Shown: positions 1-8,371, numbered from the stretch's first letter. The stretch: 64,000 nt of DNA from Alloboseaceae bacterium BT-24-1 (GCA_025846845.1 JAOYTL010000005.1:372001-436000), one strand, 5' to 3'. The notes: generated from the letters alone by a model not told the origin. Made by a program: numbers and translations.

Positions 1-175
1 TCGAAAGCGCCAGCAGCATGTCGAGCAGCATGGCCGGCAGCGGGAAGATCAGCACCACGAGGATGCCCATCACGCCGATGGCGAGGAACAGGTCCGGCCG
101 GTTGAGCAGCGCGCCCATCTGGCCGCGCGTCGGCATCTGCATGCCCCCGCCGCTGCCTGCCGTCACATCGCTCAT
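1..175 (-). CDS. flhA: Flagellar export gate protein FlhA, N-terminal fragment (runs off left edge)
   Basis: Only the first 58 codons are in the window, read leftward from the ATG at 173-175. The peptide starts with a short polar leader and then a hydrophobic segment (ending PLPAMLLDMLLALS) that matches the first membrane helix of FlhA, the large inner-membrane component of the flagellar type III export gate. The rest of the membrane domain and the cytosolic domain lie beyond the edge. A CtrA-like motif lies 73-87 bases upstream. The call rests on a short stretch, but the pattern of NRPDLFLAIGVMGILVV followed by PLP is characteristic of the family. Confidence 0.85.
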   Translation of the reverse strand, partial: MSDVTAGSGGGMQMPTRGQMGALLNRPDLFLAIGVMGILVVLIFPLPAMLLDMLLALS

Positions 176-247
176 CGACCGTAAGCTCCCCTGCGCCGCC
201 CGTCCTCGGACGGCAGTCGTACCCGGCAATTCTTGCCGAGCGCATGG

Positions 248-262
248 TGAACGAGTGGTTAA
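248..262 (-). promoter_or_regulatory. CtrA-like binding motif upstream of flhA
   Basis: On the minus strand the bases read TTAA-N7-TTCA, one mismatch from the CtrA consensus TTAA-N7-TTAA. It lies 73-87 bases before the flhA start codon. In Caulobacter the FlhA homologue (FlbF) is under CtrA control. Similar motifs precede fliF and sciP in this window. Confidence 0.5.
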
Positions 263-401
263 GAAGCCTCAAAAAATCCCGTCTGGAACCTTTTCCTGAA
301 CGGGCTGTTATCGAATGGCCGCGTTGTGGCCGCATTCGGCCGCCCAACTCGCGGGTGGGTCGACAAGAACGGCTTTCGGGCCGCAGTTTCTGGAGGAAGT
401 T

Positions 402-707
402 TTGGATAGACGTTCATTTGTGATGAGCCTTTTCGGCGGTCTCGCCGCAGCCAGCGTCGGTGGCATGGGCATCGCCCAGGCTGCGACCGCGGCTCCCGCC
501 GCCCCGCTGCCGAGCCCGGAAGAGCTCGCACCGGCGCTGAAGGCCGGCCTTGACAAGGCCGATGCCGATTTCAGCCAGGTCGTGGTCCGCGACCGCGTCG
601 TCGTTCGCCGCCGGCGGCCATACCGCCGCCCCGTCGTCGTTCGTCGCCGCGTGATCGTGCGCCGTCCGCGCCGTGTGATCGTGCGTCGCCGCGTGATCTA
701 CCGGTAA
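402..707 (+). CDS. Small Tat-signal protein with Val/Arg-rich repetitive tail (paralogue A)
   Basis: A 101-aa protein starting at TTG (402), chosen because GGAGG lies at 392-396 and because the 2413 paralogue starts with the same peptide MDRRSFVM at an ATG. The N-terminus is a twin-arginine-like signal (DRRSFVMSLFGGLAAASVGG, ending near AQA). A short conserved linker (EELAPALKAGLDKADADFSQ) is followed by about 45 residues of almost pure Val/Arg (VVVRDRVVVRRRRPYRR and similar). The mature protein would be exported and extremely basic, perhaps binding the wall, outer membrane or polyanions; that is inference. No known function is recognised. A strong hairpin follows. Confidence 0.75.
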   Translation: MDRRSFVMSLFGGLAAASVGGMGIAQAATAAPAAPLPSPEELAPALKAGLDKADADFSQVVVRDRVVVRRRRPYRRPVVVRRRVIVRRPRRVIVRRRVIYR

Positions 708-721
708 GAACAGACACCTAT

Positions 722-748
722 CGACAGGCGGCCTTGCGCCGCCTGTCG
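722..748 (+). terminator. Hairpin terminator after the Val/Arg-rich protein gene
   Basis: A perfect 11-bp inverted repeat (CGACAGGCGGC / GCCGCCTGTCG) with a 5-base loop lies 14 bases after the stop codon. The T-run after it is poor (CCTTTG), so termination may be only partial or the hairpin may protect the 3' end. Confidence 0.6.
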
Positions 749-792
749 CCTTTGAAGCGGCGCCAAGACCGTCTGTCGAAGGGAAAAGCCTT

Positions 793-2223
793 TTGAACAA
801 GGGACGCGAGAACTCAGGCGAGATCGTCACCGACATTCCGGCGAGGCTCGACCGCCTGCCATGGTCACGCTTCCACACACTCGTGGTCGTCGCGCTCGGC
901 ATCACCTGGATCCTCGACGGGCTCGAGGTCACGCTCGCCGGCGCCGTGTCGGGTGCCCTCAAGGAGAGCCCGGTGCTGCGCTTCACCAACACCGAGGTCG
1001 GGATGGCGGGCGCCGCCTATCTCGCCGGCGCGGTCCTTGGCGCGGTTTTCTTCGGCTGGCTCACCGACCGGCTCGGCCGCAAGAAGCTCTTCACCATCAC
1101 TGTCCTGGTCTATCTGAGCGCGACCGCCGCGACCGCCTTCTCCTGGAACCTGTGGAGTTTCCTGCTCTTCCGCTTCCTGACCGGCATGGGCATCGGCGGC
1201 GAATACACCGCGATCAATTCGGCGATTCAGGAACTCGTCCCGGCACGCGTGCGCGGCTGGACCGACCTCGTCATCAACGGCTCATTCTGGGTCGGCGCGG
1301 CGATCGGCGGCGTCGCCGCCATCGTCCTGCTCGATCCCACCTTCGTTTCGCCGGACATGGGCTGGCGCCTCGCCTTCTTCATCGGCGCTGTGCTCGGCCT
1401 GATCATCATGTTCCTGCGCCAATGGATTCCGGAGAGCCCGCGTTGGCTGATGAGTCATGGCCGCATCGCCGAAGCCGAGCGCATCGTCGCCCACATCGAA
1501 TCGTTCTCGCCACCGCAGCCTGCGGCAGAGCTCCCGACACTCACCCTGCGCCCGCGCTCGCGCACGCCGATGGGTGAAGTGGCTCACACGCTCTTCGTGA
1601 CGCACCGGCCGCGCACATTGGTCGCCCTGGCGCTGATGACGTCGCAGGCCTTCTTCTACAACGCCATCTTCTTCACCTATGCGCTGATCCTCACCGACTT
1701 CTACGCCGTTCCGTCGAGCCTGATCGGCTGGTTCATCCTGCCCTTCGCCGCCGGCAACTTCCTCGGGCCGCTCCTGATCGGGCGTCTGTTCGACACGCTC
1801 GGCCGGCGTCCGATGATTGCTGCGACTTACATCCTCTCGGGGCTCCTGCTCGCAGGGACCGGCTTCCTCTTCGCTCGCGAGATGGTCAGCGCCAGCCAAC
1901 TCACCATCTGCTGGAGCATCGTCTTCTTCTTCGCATCCGCGGCGGCGAGCTCGGCCTATCTGACCGTGAGCGAGACCTATCCGCTGGAGATCAGGGCACT
2001 GGCGATTGCGGTGTTCTATTCGCTCGGCACCGGGCTCGGCGGCGTCGCCGGTCCCTGGCTCTTCGGCGCGCTGATCGACACCGGCTCGCGCATGAGCGTG
2101 CTCGGCGGCTATCTGTTCGGCGCCGTGCTGATGATCGGCGCCGGGCTGATCGCCTGGCGCTTTGCGGTCAAGGCGGAGCGTCGCTCGCTCGAAGACATCA
2201 GCAAGCCGCTGGGAGCGGTCTGA
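793..2223 (+). CDS. MFS transporter (sugar-porter / metabolite:H+ symporter type)
   Basis: A 476-aa inner-membrane carrier with about 12 hydrophobic segments. It shows the MFS motif A after helix 2 (GWLTDRLGRKK, about residues 88-98) and a typical helix 4-5 stretch (RFLTGMGIGGEYTAINSAI). The length fits the family. The start is TTG at 793, with a purine-rich GGGAAAAG just upstream; no in-frame ATG occurs before the first helices. The substrate cannot be read from the sequence; relatives carry organic acids, aromatic acids or sugars by proton symport. It sits between the two paralogous Tat-signal genes, whose role with it is unknown. Confidence 0.85.
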   Translation: MNKGRENSGEIVTDIPARLDRLPWSRFHTLVVVALGITWILDGLEVTLAGAVSGALKESPVLRFTNTEVGMAGAAYLAGAVLGAVFFGWLTDRLGRKKLFTITVLVYLSATAATAFSWNLWSFLLFRFLTGMGIGGEYTAINSAIQELVPARVRGWTDLVINGSFWVGAAIGGVAAIVLLDPTFVSPDMGWRLAFFIGAVLGLIIMFLRQWIPESPRWLMSHGRIAEAERIVAHIESFSPPQPAAELPTLTLRPRSRTPMGEVAHTLFVTHRPRTLVALALMTSQAFFYNAIFFTYALILTDFYAVPSSLIGWFILPFAAGNFLGPLLIGRLFDTLGRRPMIAATYILSGLLLAGTGFLFAREMVSASQLTICWSIVFFFASAAASSAYLTVSETYPLEIRALAIAVFYSLGTGLGGVAGPWLFGALIDTGSRMSVLGGYLFGAVLMIGAGLIAWRFAVKAERRSLEDISKPLGAV

Positions 2224-2412
2224 GAATGAGGCGGACATCGCCGGGGCGATTGCACCTCAGACCGCCACAACAAGCTAACGGCCGGTATCCCGCGCCGTCG
2301 GCCCTTTTTGTGAACCATCGTCACAACGCGAAGGTGACGGCTGGTCAAGAAGGGGAATAGAGTGAGGCTCGTGGGAACGCGGCGCCTGGATCAAACCAAC
2401 TGGAGGCATGAC

Positions 2413-2697
2413 ATGGATAGACGTTCATTCGTGATGGCGCTGTTCGGCGGTCTCGCCGCTGCCAGCGTCGGCGGCATCGCCGCCTCTGAGGCTGCACAGC
2501 CCAAGCTCGCCCCGCTCCCCGCCAAGAAGCCGGAAGAGCTGCCCGAGGAACTGAAGGAGGGCCTCGACAAGACCGACGCCGACTTCAGCCAGTACTATTA
2601 CTATCGCCGGCCGCGCTATTATCGGCGTCACTACTACCGCCCGCGCTACTATTATCGTCCGCGGCGCTACTATTACCGTCGCCGCTATTACTATTGA
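2413..2697 (+). CDS. Small Tat-signal protein with Tyr/Arg-rich repetitive tail (paralogue B)
   Basis: A 94-aa protein with ATG at 2413 and TGGAGG at 2401-2406. Its signal peptide (MDRRSFVMALFGGLAAASVGG) and linker (EELKEGLDKTDADFSQ) are nearly the same as in the 402-707 protein, so the two are paralogues. The tail differs: here it is about 34 residues of Tyr and Arg (YYYYRRPRYYRRHYYRP and similar), whereas the sister has Val/Arg. The protein is probably exported and very basic and aromatic. The function is unknown; structural, metal- or polymer-binding, or cross-linking by tyrosines are possibilities only. Confidence 0.8.
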   Translation: MDRRSFVMALFGGLAAASVGGIAASEAAQPKLAPLPAKKPEELPEELKEGLDKTDADFSQYYYYRRPRYYRRHYYRPRYYYRPRRYYYRRRYYY

Positions 2698-2708
2698 GCG
2701 ACTGGGAT

Positions 2709-2734
2709 CGGGCCGGAGCACACGCTCCGGCCCG
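2709..2734. terminator. Bidirectional hairpin terminator between convergent genes
   Basis: A perfect 11-bp inverted repeat (CGGGCCGGAGC / GCTCCGGCCCG) with loop ACAC lies between the plus-strand small protein gene (ends 2697) and minus-strand flbD (ends 2752). It is followed by TTTCAGTTTC on the plus strand. Confidence 0.7.
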
Positions 2735-2751
2735 TTTCAGTTTCGGACCCT

Positions 2752-4116
2752 TCAAAGAGAGTTTGTCCGCGCCTGGCCCGGCTCGGCCACCGGAACGCCT
2801 TCTGCGACGTATTCGCTGAGCTTGTTGCGCAGCGTCCGGATCGAGATGCCCAGGATCTTGGCGGCATGGGTCCGGTTGCCGAGGCAATGATCGAGCGTGT
2901 CGAGAATGAGGTCGCGCTCGACATCGGCGACCGTGCGTCCGACGAGACCGCGCGTCACCGCTTCGGCCGTCTGCGCCGCCCGCGTCGCGACATCGCGCCC
3001 GCTCGCCGGGCCGAGCGTCTCTCCCTCCGGCGTCAGCATCGCCTCCGTCCCGATCTCGACGCCCTGCGCCAGCAGGACCGCGCGGTGCACCGTGTTCTCG
3101 AGTTCGCGGACATTGCCGCGCCAGCCATTGGCGAGCAGGAGCTTGCGCGCCTCTGCCGCGATCGGGCGCAGCGGCAGCCCGTTCAGCTCGGCATATTTCT
3201 TGGCGAAATGGTCAGCCAGCGCCAGGATGTCGCCCGGCCGCTCGCGCAGTGCCGGCAGGCGCAAATGCACCACGTTCAGCCGGTAGAACAGGTCCTCGCG
3301 GAAGGAGCCCTCGCGCACGGCATCGCCGAGATTGCGGTTCGAGGTCGCGATGATGCGCAGGTCGACCTTGACCGGTTGCGTGCCGCCGACCCGATCGATC
3401 ATCCGCTCCTGCAGCGCGCGCAGGAGCTTGGCCTGCAGGCGCACATCCATCTCGGAGATTTCGTCGAGCAGCAGCGTGCCGCCATTCGCCTCTTCGAACT
3501 TGCCGATGCGTCGCGCGATCGCGCCGGTGAAGGCGCCCTTCTCATGGCCGAACAGCTCGGATTCGAGCAGGTTGTCGGGGATCGCCGCGCAGTTGACCGC
3601 GACAAAGGGTTTGTCCTTGCGCAGCGACTTCTGGTGCAGATGCTGCGCGATCATCTCCTTGCCGGTCCCGCTTTCGCCGGTGACCAGGATCGGCGCATCC
3701 GAGCGCGCGATCTGGTTGGCCAGCTGCACGACGCGCTCCATCGCCGGGTCGCGCCAGATCAGGCTCGCCTTGTCGCCGGCGACCGCGGCCAATACGGCGG
3801 CGATCAGCTCCGGATCGGGCGGCAGCGGCACGTATTCGCGGGCGCCCGCCTGGATCGCGGCAACGGCAGCGCGGGCATCGGTCGAGGTGCCGCAGGCGAC
3901 AAGCGGGGTGCGGATGCGCTCGGCCTCGAGCGCCGCCACCAGCTTGGCGATCGGCTGCTCGACATCGACCATCAGGAGGTCGCCGCCTTTGGCGCGCAGC
4001 ACCGCCAGCGCCTGCTCGATGCTCTCGGCATGGGTGACGGCGGCGCCCTGCGAGACCGCGATCTTCGCAGCGGTGATGAGCTGGCCCTTGAGGCTGCCGA
4101 CGATGATGAGGCGCAT
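2752..4116 (-). CDS. flbD: Sigma-54-dependent flagellar regulator FlbD
   Basis: A 454-aa enhancer-binding protein. A receiver-like domain fills residues 1-115, with Asp51 in place of the usual phospho-acceptor region; FlbD receivers are atypical. An AAA+ domain follows, with Walker A GESGTGKE (147-154), the sigma-54 contact loop GAFTGA (194-199) and Walker B LLLDE (215-219). A Fis-type helix-turn-helix ends the protein (AAKILGISIRTLRNKL). FlbD activates late and represses early flagellar genes in Caulobacter. Its place as last gene after fliF-fliG-fliH-fliN matches the Caulobacter fliF operon. The start has AAGGAAGG upstream. A likely target, a sigma-54 motif before fliK, lies at 10833-10849. 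Confidence 0.92.
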   Translation of the reverse strand: MRLIIVGSLKGQLITAAKIAVSQGAAVTHAESIEQALAVLRAKGGDLLMVDVEQPIAKLVAALEAERIRTPLVACGTSTDARAAVAAIQAGAREYVPLPPDPELIAAVLAAVAGDKASLIWRDPAMERVVQLANQIARSDAPILVTGESGTGKEMIAQHLHQKSLRKDKPFVAVNCAAIPDNLLESELFGHEKGAFTGAIARRIGKFEEANGGTLLLDEISEMDVRLQAKLLRALQERMIDRVGGTQPVKVDLRIIATSNRNLGDAVREGSFREDLFYRLNVVHLRLPALRERPGDILALADHFAKKYAELNGLPLRPIAAEARKLLLANGWRGNVRELENTVHRAVLLAQGVEIGTEAMLTPEGETLGPASGRDVATRAAQTAEAVTRGLVGRTVADVERDLILDTLDHCLGNRTHAAKILGISIRTLRNKLSEYVAEGVPVAEPGQARTNSL

Positions 4117-4158
4117 GGCTCAGGCCTTCCTTGAATGATGCAGTCGTCCGACCGGCCG

Positions 4159-4515
4159 TTACCGGTCGGTCTTGATGATTTCCGTCATGGTGACGCCGAG
4201 GCGCTCCTCGACCACGACGACCTCGCCGCGCGCCACCAGGCGCTCGTTGACGAAGATGTCGATCGCTTCGCCGACGCGCCGGTCGAGTTCCAGCACCGTG
4301 CCGGGCGTGACGCGCAGGAGATCGCCGACCGCGATCCGTGACGAGCCCAGCACGGCGGAGACCGTGACCGGCACGTCGAAGACCTGTTCGAGATCCTCCG
4401 CCGTCTTCACCGGGACCGGCCCGGACCGCGCCACCGAGTCGCCCCCGGCGCTATGGTCGAAGGAGAGATCGGCCGGGTTGAGCGGCGGCAGGTTGAGATC
4501 GTTTTCGTTCGGCAT
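4159..4515 (-). CDS. fliN: Flagellar motor switch protein FliN
   Basis: A 118-aa C-ring protein. After a variable acidic N-terminus, residues from about 45 onward form the SpoA/FliN domain (LEQVFDVPVTVSAVLGSSRI, VTPGTVLELDRRVGEAIDIF, RGEVVVVEERLGVTMTEII). FliN lies at the base of the switch complex and helps bind FliH. The start at MPNENDL was taken over a longer upstream frame because that extension overlaps fliH and looks like out-of-frame FliH sequence. It lies between fliH and flbD in one operon. Confidence 0.93.
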   Translation of the reverse strand: MPNENDLNLPPLNPADLSFDHSAGGDSVARSGPVPVKTAEDLEQVFDVPVTVSAVLGSSRIAVGDLLRVTPGTVLELDRRVGEAIDIFVNERLVARGEVVVVEERLGVTMTEIIKTDR

Positions 4516-4520
4516 CTTGC

Positions 4521-5105
4521 TTACCCCGCTTCCGGCCCGAAGACGGCCCTGACCGCCTTGTCGACCGCTTCGTCGAGTTCCGCGCGCTCGATCGCGATAC
4601 CGCCATCGGCCCATTCGAGCCGGCCGTCGCCGATGGCGATGTCGGGCTCGCCGAGCACGACGATCCGGCCGGCAAAGCCTGTCTCACGGGCGAGCCCGGA
4701 GAGTTTCCCCTCGACGGTCTCGACCAGGCTTTCATGCACCCGGATCGCCAGATGCGGCGCATGCCGGGCATGGGCCAGGCATTCGCGCGCCGCTGCGAGC
4801 AGTTGCACCAGCGGCTTGTCCGCCAGGGCGGCGCCGGCGAGGCTGCGCGCGGTCGCGATCGCAAGCTGCGCCGCCTGGGCCTCGATGTCCGCCAGGCGTT
4901 CGTCCTGCTGTGCCAGCAGCCGCTCGCCGTGGCGCACCAGCTGCGACAGCAGGCTTCCCAGCTGCTGCTCGGCCTCGCGCCGCGCCTGGTCGAGGCCGCT
5001 GTGGAAGCCCTCCGCCCTGGCAATTTCGAGCGCTGCCTCGTCGACCGCCTTGCGGCCATTGCCGCGAAAGTCGGTGTCGAACATGAATTTCTTGGCTGCT
5101 GCCAT
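4521..5105 (-). CDS. fliH: Flagellar assembly protein FliH (FlbE-type)
   Basis: A 194-aa protein, the expected size for the alphaproteobacterial FliH/FlbE family, which regulates the FliI export ATPase and bridges it to the C-ring. A basic N-terminus (MAAAKKFMFDTDF) is followed by a long predicted coiled coil (about residues 25-85, ARAEGFHSGLDQARREAEQQ onward) and a globular C-terminal part with GRIVVLGEPDIAIGDGRLEW, typical of FliH C-domains. The start codon lies one base past the fliG stop codon, so the pair is translationally coupled. FliH sequences diverge widely, so gene order carries part of the call. Confidence 0.85.
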   Translation of the reverse strand: MAAAKKFMFDTDFRGNGRKAVDEAALEIARAEGFHSGLDQARREAEQQLGSLLSQLVRHGERLLAQQDERLADIEAQAAQLAIATARSLAGAALADKPLVQLLAAARECLAHARHAPHLAIRVHESLVETVEGKLSGLARETGFAGRIVVLGEPDIAIGDGRLEWADGGIAIERAELDEAVDKAVRAVFGPEAG

Positions 5106-5106
5106 C

Positions 5107-6192
5107 TCAGTAGACCAACTCGTCTTCGGAATTGCCCTTGGCGATGACGATCTCGCCCTTCTCGGCGAGATCCTTGGCCAGGGTCACCATCTTCATCTGT
5201 GCCTCGTCGACTTCCTTGAGGCGCAGCGGGCCGAGCCCCTGCATGTCGTCCTGCAGGTTCTTGGCGGCGCGCTGCGACATCGCGCCGAGGAAGAAGGCGC
5301 GCATCTCCTCGTTGGCGCCCTTGAGGGCGCGGGCGAGCATGTCCTTGTCGACCTGGCGCATCAGCGTCTGCAGTCCGGCGGAATCGAGCTTGCCGAGGTC
5401 CTCGAAGGTGAACATCAGGGCGCGGATACGCTCCGCGGAGTCCTGGTTGGTCACGTCGAGCGCGGCGAGGAAGCGCATCTCGGTCTGGCGGTCGAAGCCG
5501 TTGAAGATCTCGGCCATCATCTCGTGCGGATCGCGCCGGCGCGTCTGTGTCAGCGTCGAGACGAACTCGGTGCGCAGCGTGTTCTCGATATGGTCGAGCG
5601 CCTCCTTCTGCACCGATTCCATGCGCAGCATCCGGCCGACCACCTCGATCGAGAGCTCGTTCGGCAGGTTGCGCAGCACATTCGCGGAATGCTCCGGCCG
5701 GATGCGCGAGAGGATCACGGCGATCGTCTGCGGGTATTCGTTCTTGAGGAAGTTCGCGAGCACGACCGCATCGATGTTGCCGAGCTTCTGCCACATGTTG
5801 CGGCCGGCAGGACCACGGATTTCCTCCATGATCAGCGCGACCTGATCGGTCGGCAGGATCTTCTCGAGCAGCGAGATCGTGCGGTCGAAGGAGCCGGTGA
5901 CCGCGCCGGCGCTGGAGAGCCTGCCGACGAAATCGAGCATCAGTTTCTCGACCTGATCAGAATCGACCGTGCCGAGCTCCGCCATCGCACGGGTGATGAT
6001 GCGGATTTCCTCGTCGTCGAATTCCTCCCAGATCGCCCGGCCGTGCTCCTCGCCGAGCACGAGCAGGATGACGGCCGCTCGCTGCGGACCGGTCATTCCC
6101 TCTAGCATCATCGGTCCGTCGTTATAGCTCGCAGACTCGCTGTCAGAACCGGAAGTCCCGCTGCGGGTTGCGATGGAGCGTGTCGCGGCCAT
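5107..6192 (-). CDS. fliG: Flagellar motor switch protein FliG
   Basis: A 361-aa rotor protein with the N-terminal FliF-binding domain (MTGPQRAAVILLVLGEEHGR), the middle domain (GPAGRNMWQKLGNIDAVVLA) and the C-terminal torque helix (MFTFEDLGKLDSAGLQTLMR, then a KDMLARALKG stretch) that contacts the stator. The length is slightly above the 330-340 aa norm because of a polar N-terminal extension of about 28 residues. GGGAG is spaced 8 bases before the ATG and overlaps the fliF stop codon region, so the genes are tightly coupled. Confidence 0.95.
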   Translation of the reverse strand: MAATRSIATRSGTSGSDSESASYNDGPMMLEGMTGPQRAAVILLVLGEEHGRAIWEEFDDEEIRIITRAMAELGTVDSDQVEKLMLDFVGRLSSAGAVTGSFDRTISLLEKILPTDQVALIMEEIRGPAGRNMWQKLGNIDAVVLANFLKNEYPQTIAVILSRIRPEHSANVLRNLPNELSIEVVGRMLRMESVQKEALDHIENTLRTEFVSTLTQTRRRDPHEMMAEIFNGFDRQTEMRFLAALDVTNQDSAERIRALMFTFEDLGKLDSAGLQTLMRQVDKDMLARALKGANEEMRAFFLGAMSQRAAKNLQDDMQGLGPLRLKEVDEAQMKMVTLAKDLAEKGEIVIAKGNSEDELVY

Positions 6193-6206
6193 GGCTCAGG
6201 CTCCCG

Positions 6207-7895
6207 TCACGCTGGTGCTTTCTCGTGGATCCAGCCTCGCAGCACCGCGACGGAATCCGCCGGATTCTGCGAGACCATGGCGCCGATCTTCTCGACCGAT
6301 TGGGCCTTGAGCTGACCCTTGATCTGCGCGATCGCGAGCATCCGCTCCGATGGCGCCTCGACATCGACCTGGCCGGCATCTCGGCCGCCAGCCGAGCCCG
6401 CTCCGCCGGAGACGGAGGAGAAGGTCGACGGATCGCCGGTACCTTGGTCGACCACGAGCGTGCCGTTGCGCATGAAGCTCGGGAGTGCCCTGGCCTCACG
6501 ATCCGGCGCGAGCACCTGCTTGAGCAGCGGGCGCACCACCACCATCAGGACAATCAGGATGAGCAACGCGATCACGCCCATCTCCGCGAAGCGGACGAGG
6601 TCCTCCCGGGTGAAGGAGGTGAGCTGCTGCATCAGCGTCTGCTCGGTCAGGTCGTTCGCGGCCTGAGGCGCCTCGGCGAAGCGCAGATTGACGACCTCGA
6701 CCTGGTCGCCGCGCTGGCGGTCGAAGCCGATCGCGGTCCGCACCAGCTGGCCGATCCGCTCCAGTTCCTCCTGGGACCGCGGCTGGTAGTTCGTCTCGTT
6801 GCCCTGCCGGCTGTAGACGCCATCGACCAGCACGGCGACGGAGAGCTTGCGGACCCGCCCGCCATCCTGCACCTCGGTGCGGGTCGTGCGCGAGATCTCG
6901 TAGTTGACGACCTCCTCGTTCTTCGAGCTGGTGTCGCGCTGCTGGCCCTGCTGCTGGCCCTGGTTCTGCTGGGCGCCCGGCAGTTCATTACCGACGGTGA
7001 CGCCCTCGCGCTGCTCGTTGCTGGCGGAGGCCTCCGTCCGGTTCTGGCTCGAGCGGATGACCTTGCTCTCGGGGTCGAAGGTCTCGGAACGGCTCTCGAC
7101 CCGGTTCGAATCGAGCGTCGCCGAGACCTGGACGCGAGCGCGGCCCGGCCCGACGATGCTCGCGACGATGTCGTCGAGCTGCGCCTTGATCCGCCGCTCG
7201 ATCGCACCCTGGCGCTCGTCCAGCGCCACGCCGACCATGCCCTGCTCGCCTTGCGCGCCGTCGGCGAGGAGCCTGCCACGCTCATCGACGATCGAGACCC
7301 GTTCCGGCTTCAGCCCATCGACTGCCGAGGAGACGAGGTGGCGGACCGCCCGTACCTGGGCGGCGTCGAGGTCACCGGCCAGCTTGAGCGCGATCGAGGC
7401 GCGCGGCGGCTCGCGGTCACGCTCGAACAGGCGCCGCTCGGGAATGACGAGATGGACGCGCGCCGCCTGGACCCGGCTGATCGAGCGGATGGTGCGCGAG
7501 AGCTCGCCCTCGAGCGCACGCAGATGGTTGATGTTCTGGACGAAGCTCGTCGAGGAAAAGGCATCGCCCTTGTCGAAGATCTCGTAGCCGACGCCGCCGC
7601 CCGAGGGGATGCCCTTGCCGGCGAGCTCGAGCCGCAGCCGTGGAACGTCGGCGCGCGGCGCCAGGATGGTCTGGCCGTCGCCGCGCAGCTCGTACTTCAC
7701 GCCGCGCGTGTCCAGGTCCTTGACGATGGCGCTGACGTCCTGGCTCGACAGATCGGCGAAGAGCACGCCCATCGTCGGCTGCGACATGCGCAGCATCACG
7801 AAGGCGAAGAAGCCGATCAGCGCGAGCGTTACCGCCAGCATCGCCGCCAGCCGCGCCGCGCCGAATCTCCGGAACTGATCGACTAGCCCGTTCAC
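6207..7895 (-). CDS. fliF: Flagellar MS-ring protein FliF
   Basis: A 562-aa inner-membrane ring protein. The first membrane helix is at about residues 17-37 (LAAMLAVTLALIGFFAFVML). Ring-building motifs follow (LFADLSSQDVSAIVKDLDTR, NINHLRALEGELSRTI, ARVHLVIPERRLF), then a low-complexity Gln-rich loop (QQNQGQQQGQQRD), and a second helix near 440-460 (GVIALLILIVLMVVVRP). The C-terminal tail would bind FliG. The GTG at 7893-7895 was chosen because GGAAAC precedes it and the helix then has a normal N-terminal distance; an in-frame start 51 bases upstream is possible. First gene of its operon, with a CtrA-like motif at 7972-7986. Confidence 0.93.
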   Translation of the reverse strand: MNGLVDQFRRFGAARLAAMLAVTLALIGFFAFVMLRMSQPTMGVLFADLSSQDVSAIVKDLDTRGVKYELRGDGQTILAPRADVPRLRLELAGKGIPSGGGVGYEIFDKGDAFSSTSFVQNINHLRALEGELSRTIRSISRVQAARVHLVIPERRLFERDREPPRASIALKLAGDLDAAQVRAVRHLVSSAVDGLKPERVSIVDERGRLLADGAQGEQGMVGVALDERQGAIERRIKAQLDDIVASIVGPGRARVQVSATLDSNRVESRSETFDPESKVIRSSQNRTEASASNEQREGVTVGNELPGAQQNQGQQQGQQRDTSSKNEEVVNYEISRTTRTEVQDGGRVRKLSVAVLVDGVYSRQGNETNYQPRSQEELERIGQLVRTAIGFDRQRGDQVEVVNLRFAEAPQAANDLTEQTLMQQLTSFTREDLVRFAEMGVIALLILIVLMVVVRPLLKQVLAPDREARALPSFMRNGTLVVDQGTGDPSTFSSVSGGAGSAGGRDAGQVDVEAPSERMLAIAQIKGQLKAQSVEKIGAMVSQNPADSVAVLRGWIHEKAPA

Positions 7896-7971
7896 GCCAC
7901 GTTTCCGTTGCCCGGTGCCTGCGAAACCAACGCGCAGACACACCACTAGGCAAGTTTTTCCCAGTGCATGG

Positions 7972-7986
7972 TTAGCACCGGGTTAA
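7972..7986. promoter_or_regulatory. CtrA-like binding motif upstream of fliF
   Basis: The plus strand reads TTAG-CACCGGG-TTAA, one base from the consensus TTAA-N7-TTAA. It lies 77-91 bases upstream of the fliF start codon. In Caulobacter the fliF operon is activated by CtrA. An overlapping near-match (TTAA-N6-TTAG) immediately follows. Confidence 0.55.
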
Positions 7987-8038
7987 CAGCGGTTAGGAAA
8001 CGGGCAATTCGGCAGGAAAGACACACCAGCGCGAACGC

Positions 8039-8067
8039 AAAAAGGCGTCGGCCGCTCGGCCGACGCC
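8039..8067 (-). terminator. Rho-independent terminator of sciP
   Basis: A perfect 10-bp inverted repeat (GGCGTCGGCC / GGCCGACGCC) with a 4-base loop, read on the minus strand, is followed by TTTTT (complement of A-run 8039-8043). It begins 28 bases past the sciP stop codon. Confidence 0.8.
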
Positions 8068-8095
8068 CGATAAACCTGGTGGATCGCCCGCTGTC

Positions 8096-8371
8096 TTACT
8101 GGCGGTAGTGCTGAATGCGGGTGGTGCGCAGGCCAGCGAGGCCATGCTGGTCGATCGACATCTGCCAGCTCAGGAATTCGTCGACCGTCAGCGTGTAGCG
8201 CTGGCAGGCCTCCTCCAGGCTGAGCAGGCCGCCGCGCACGGCGGCAACGACCTCGGCCTTGCGCCGGATCACCCAGCGTCGCGTGTTCATCGGCGGCAGG
8301 TCAGCAATGGTCAGCGGGCTGCCATCGGGCCCGATCACATATTTGACGCGCGGTCGCAGCGGCTCGGTCAT
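8096..8371 (-). CDS. sciP: SciP-type CtrA inhibitor (DUF1153 family)
   Basis: A 91-aa helix-turn-helix protein of the DUF1153 family. It shows the family pattern YVIGPDGSPLTIADLPP, then TRRWVIRRKAEVVAAVRGGL, then a LSLEEACQRYTLTVDEFLSW helix-turn-helix. In Caulobacter SciP binds the master regulator CtrA and blocks recruitment of RNA polymerase, resetting CtrA-driven flagellar genes in each cell cycle. The ATG at 8369-8371 gives the normal family length; the longer upstream frame contains low-quality sequence. It sits between fliF and flgD, has its own terminator, and has a CtrA-like motif 57-71 bases upstream, which would allow feedback. Confidence 0.88.
   Translation of the reverse strand: MTEPLRPRVKYVIGPDGSPLTIADLPPMNTRRWVIRRKAEVVAAVRGGLLSLEEACQRYTLTVDEFLSWQMSIDQHGLAGLRTTRIQHYRQ

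Noticed and set aside
2319..2339. Short inverted repeat CGTCAC / GTGACG upstream of the second small Tat-signal gene
   Set aside because: Six-base arms are too short to separate from chance in GC-rich DNA; no partner regulator is apparent.
2866..4134. Long open frame on the plus strand opposite flbD (422 codons)
   Set aside because: It mirrors the codon structure of flbD, lacks a ribosome site, and gives a low-complexity Arg/Asp-rich peptide with no domain. GC-rich DNA commonly leaves antisense frames open.
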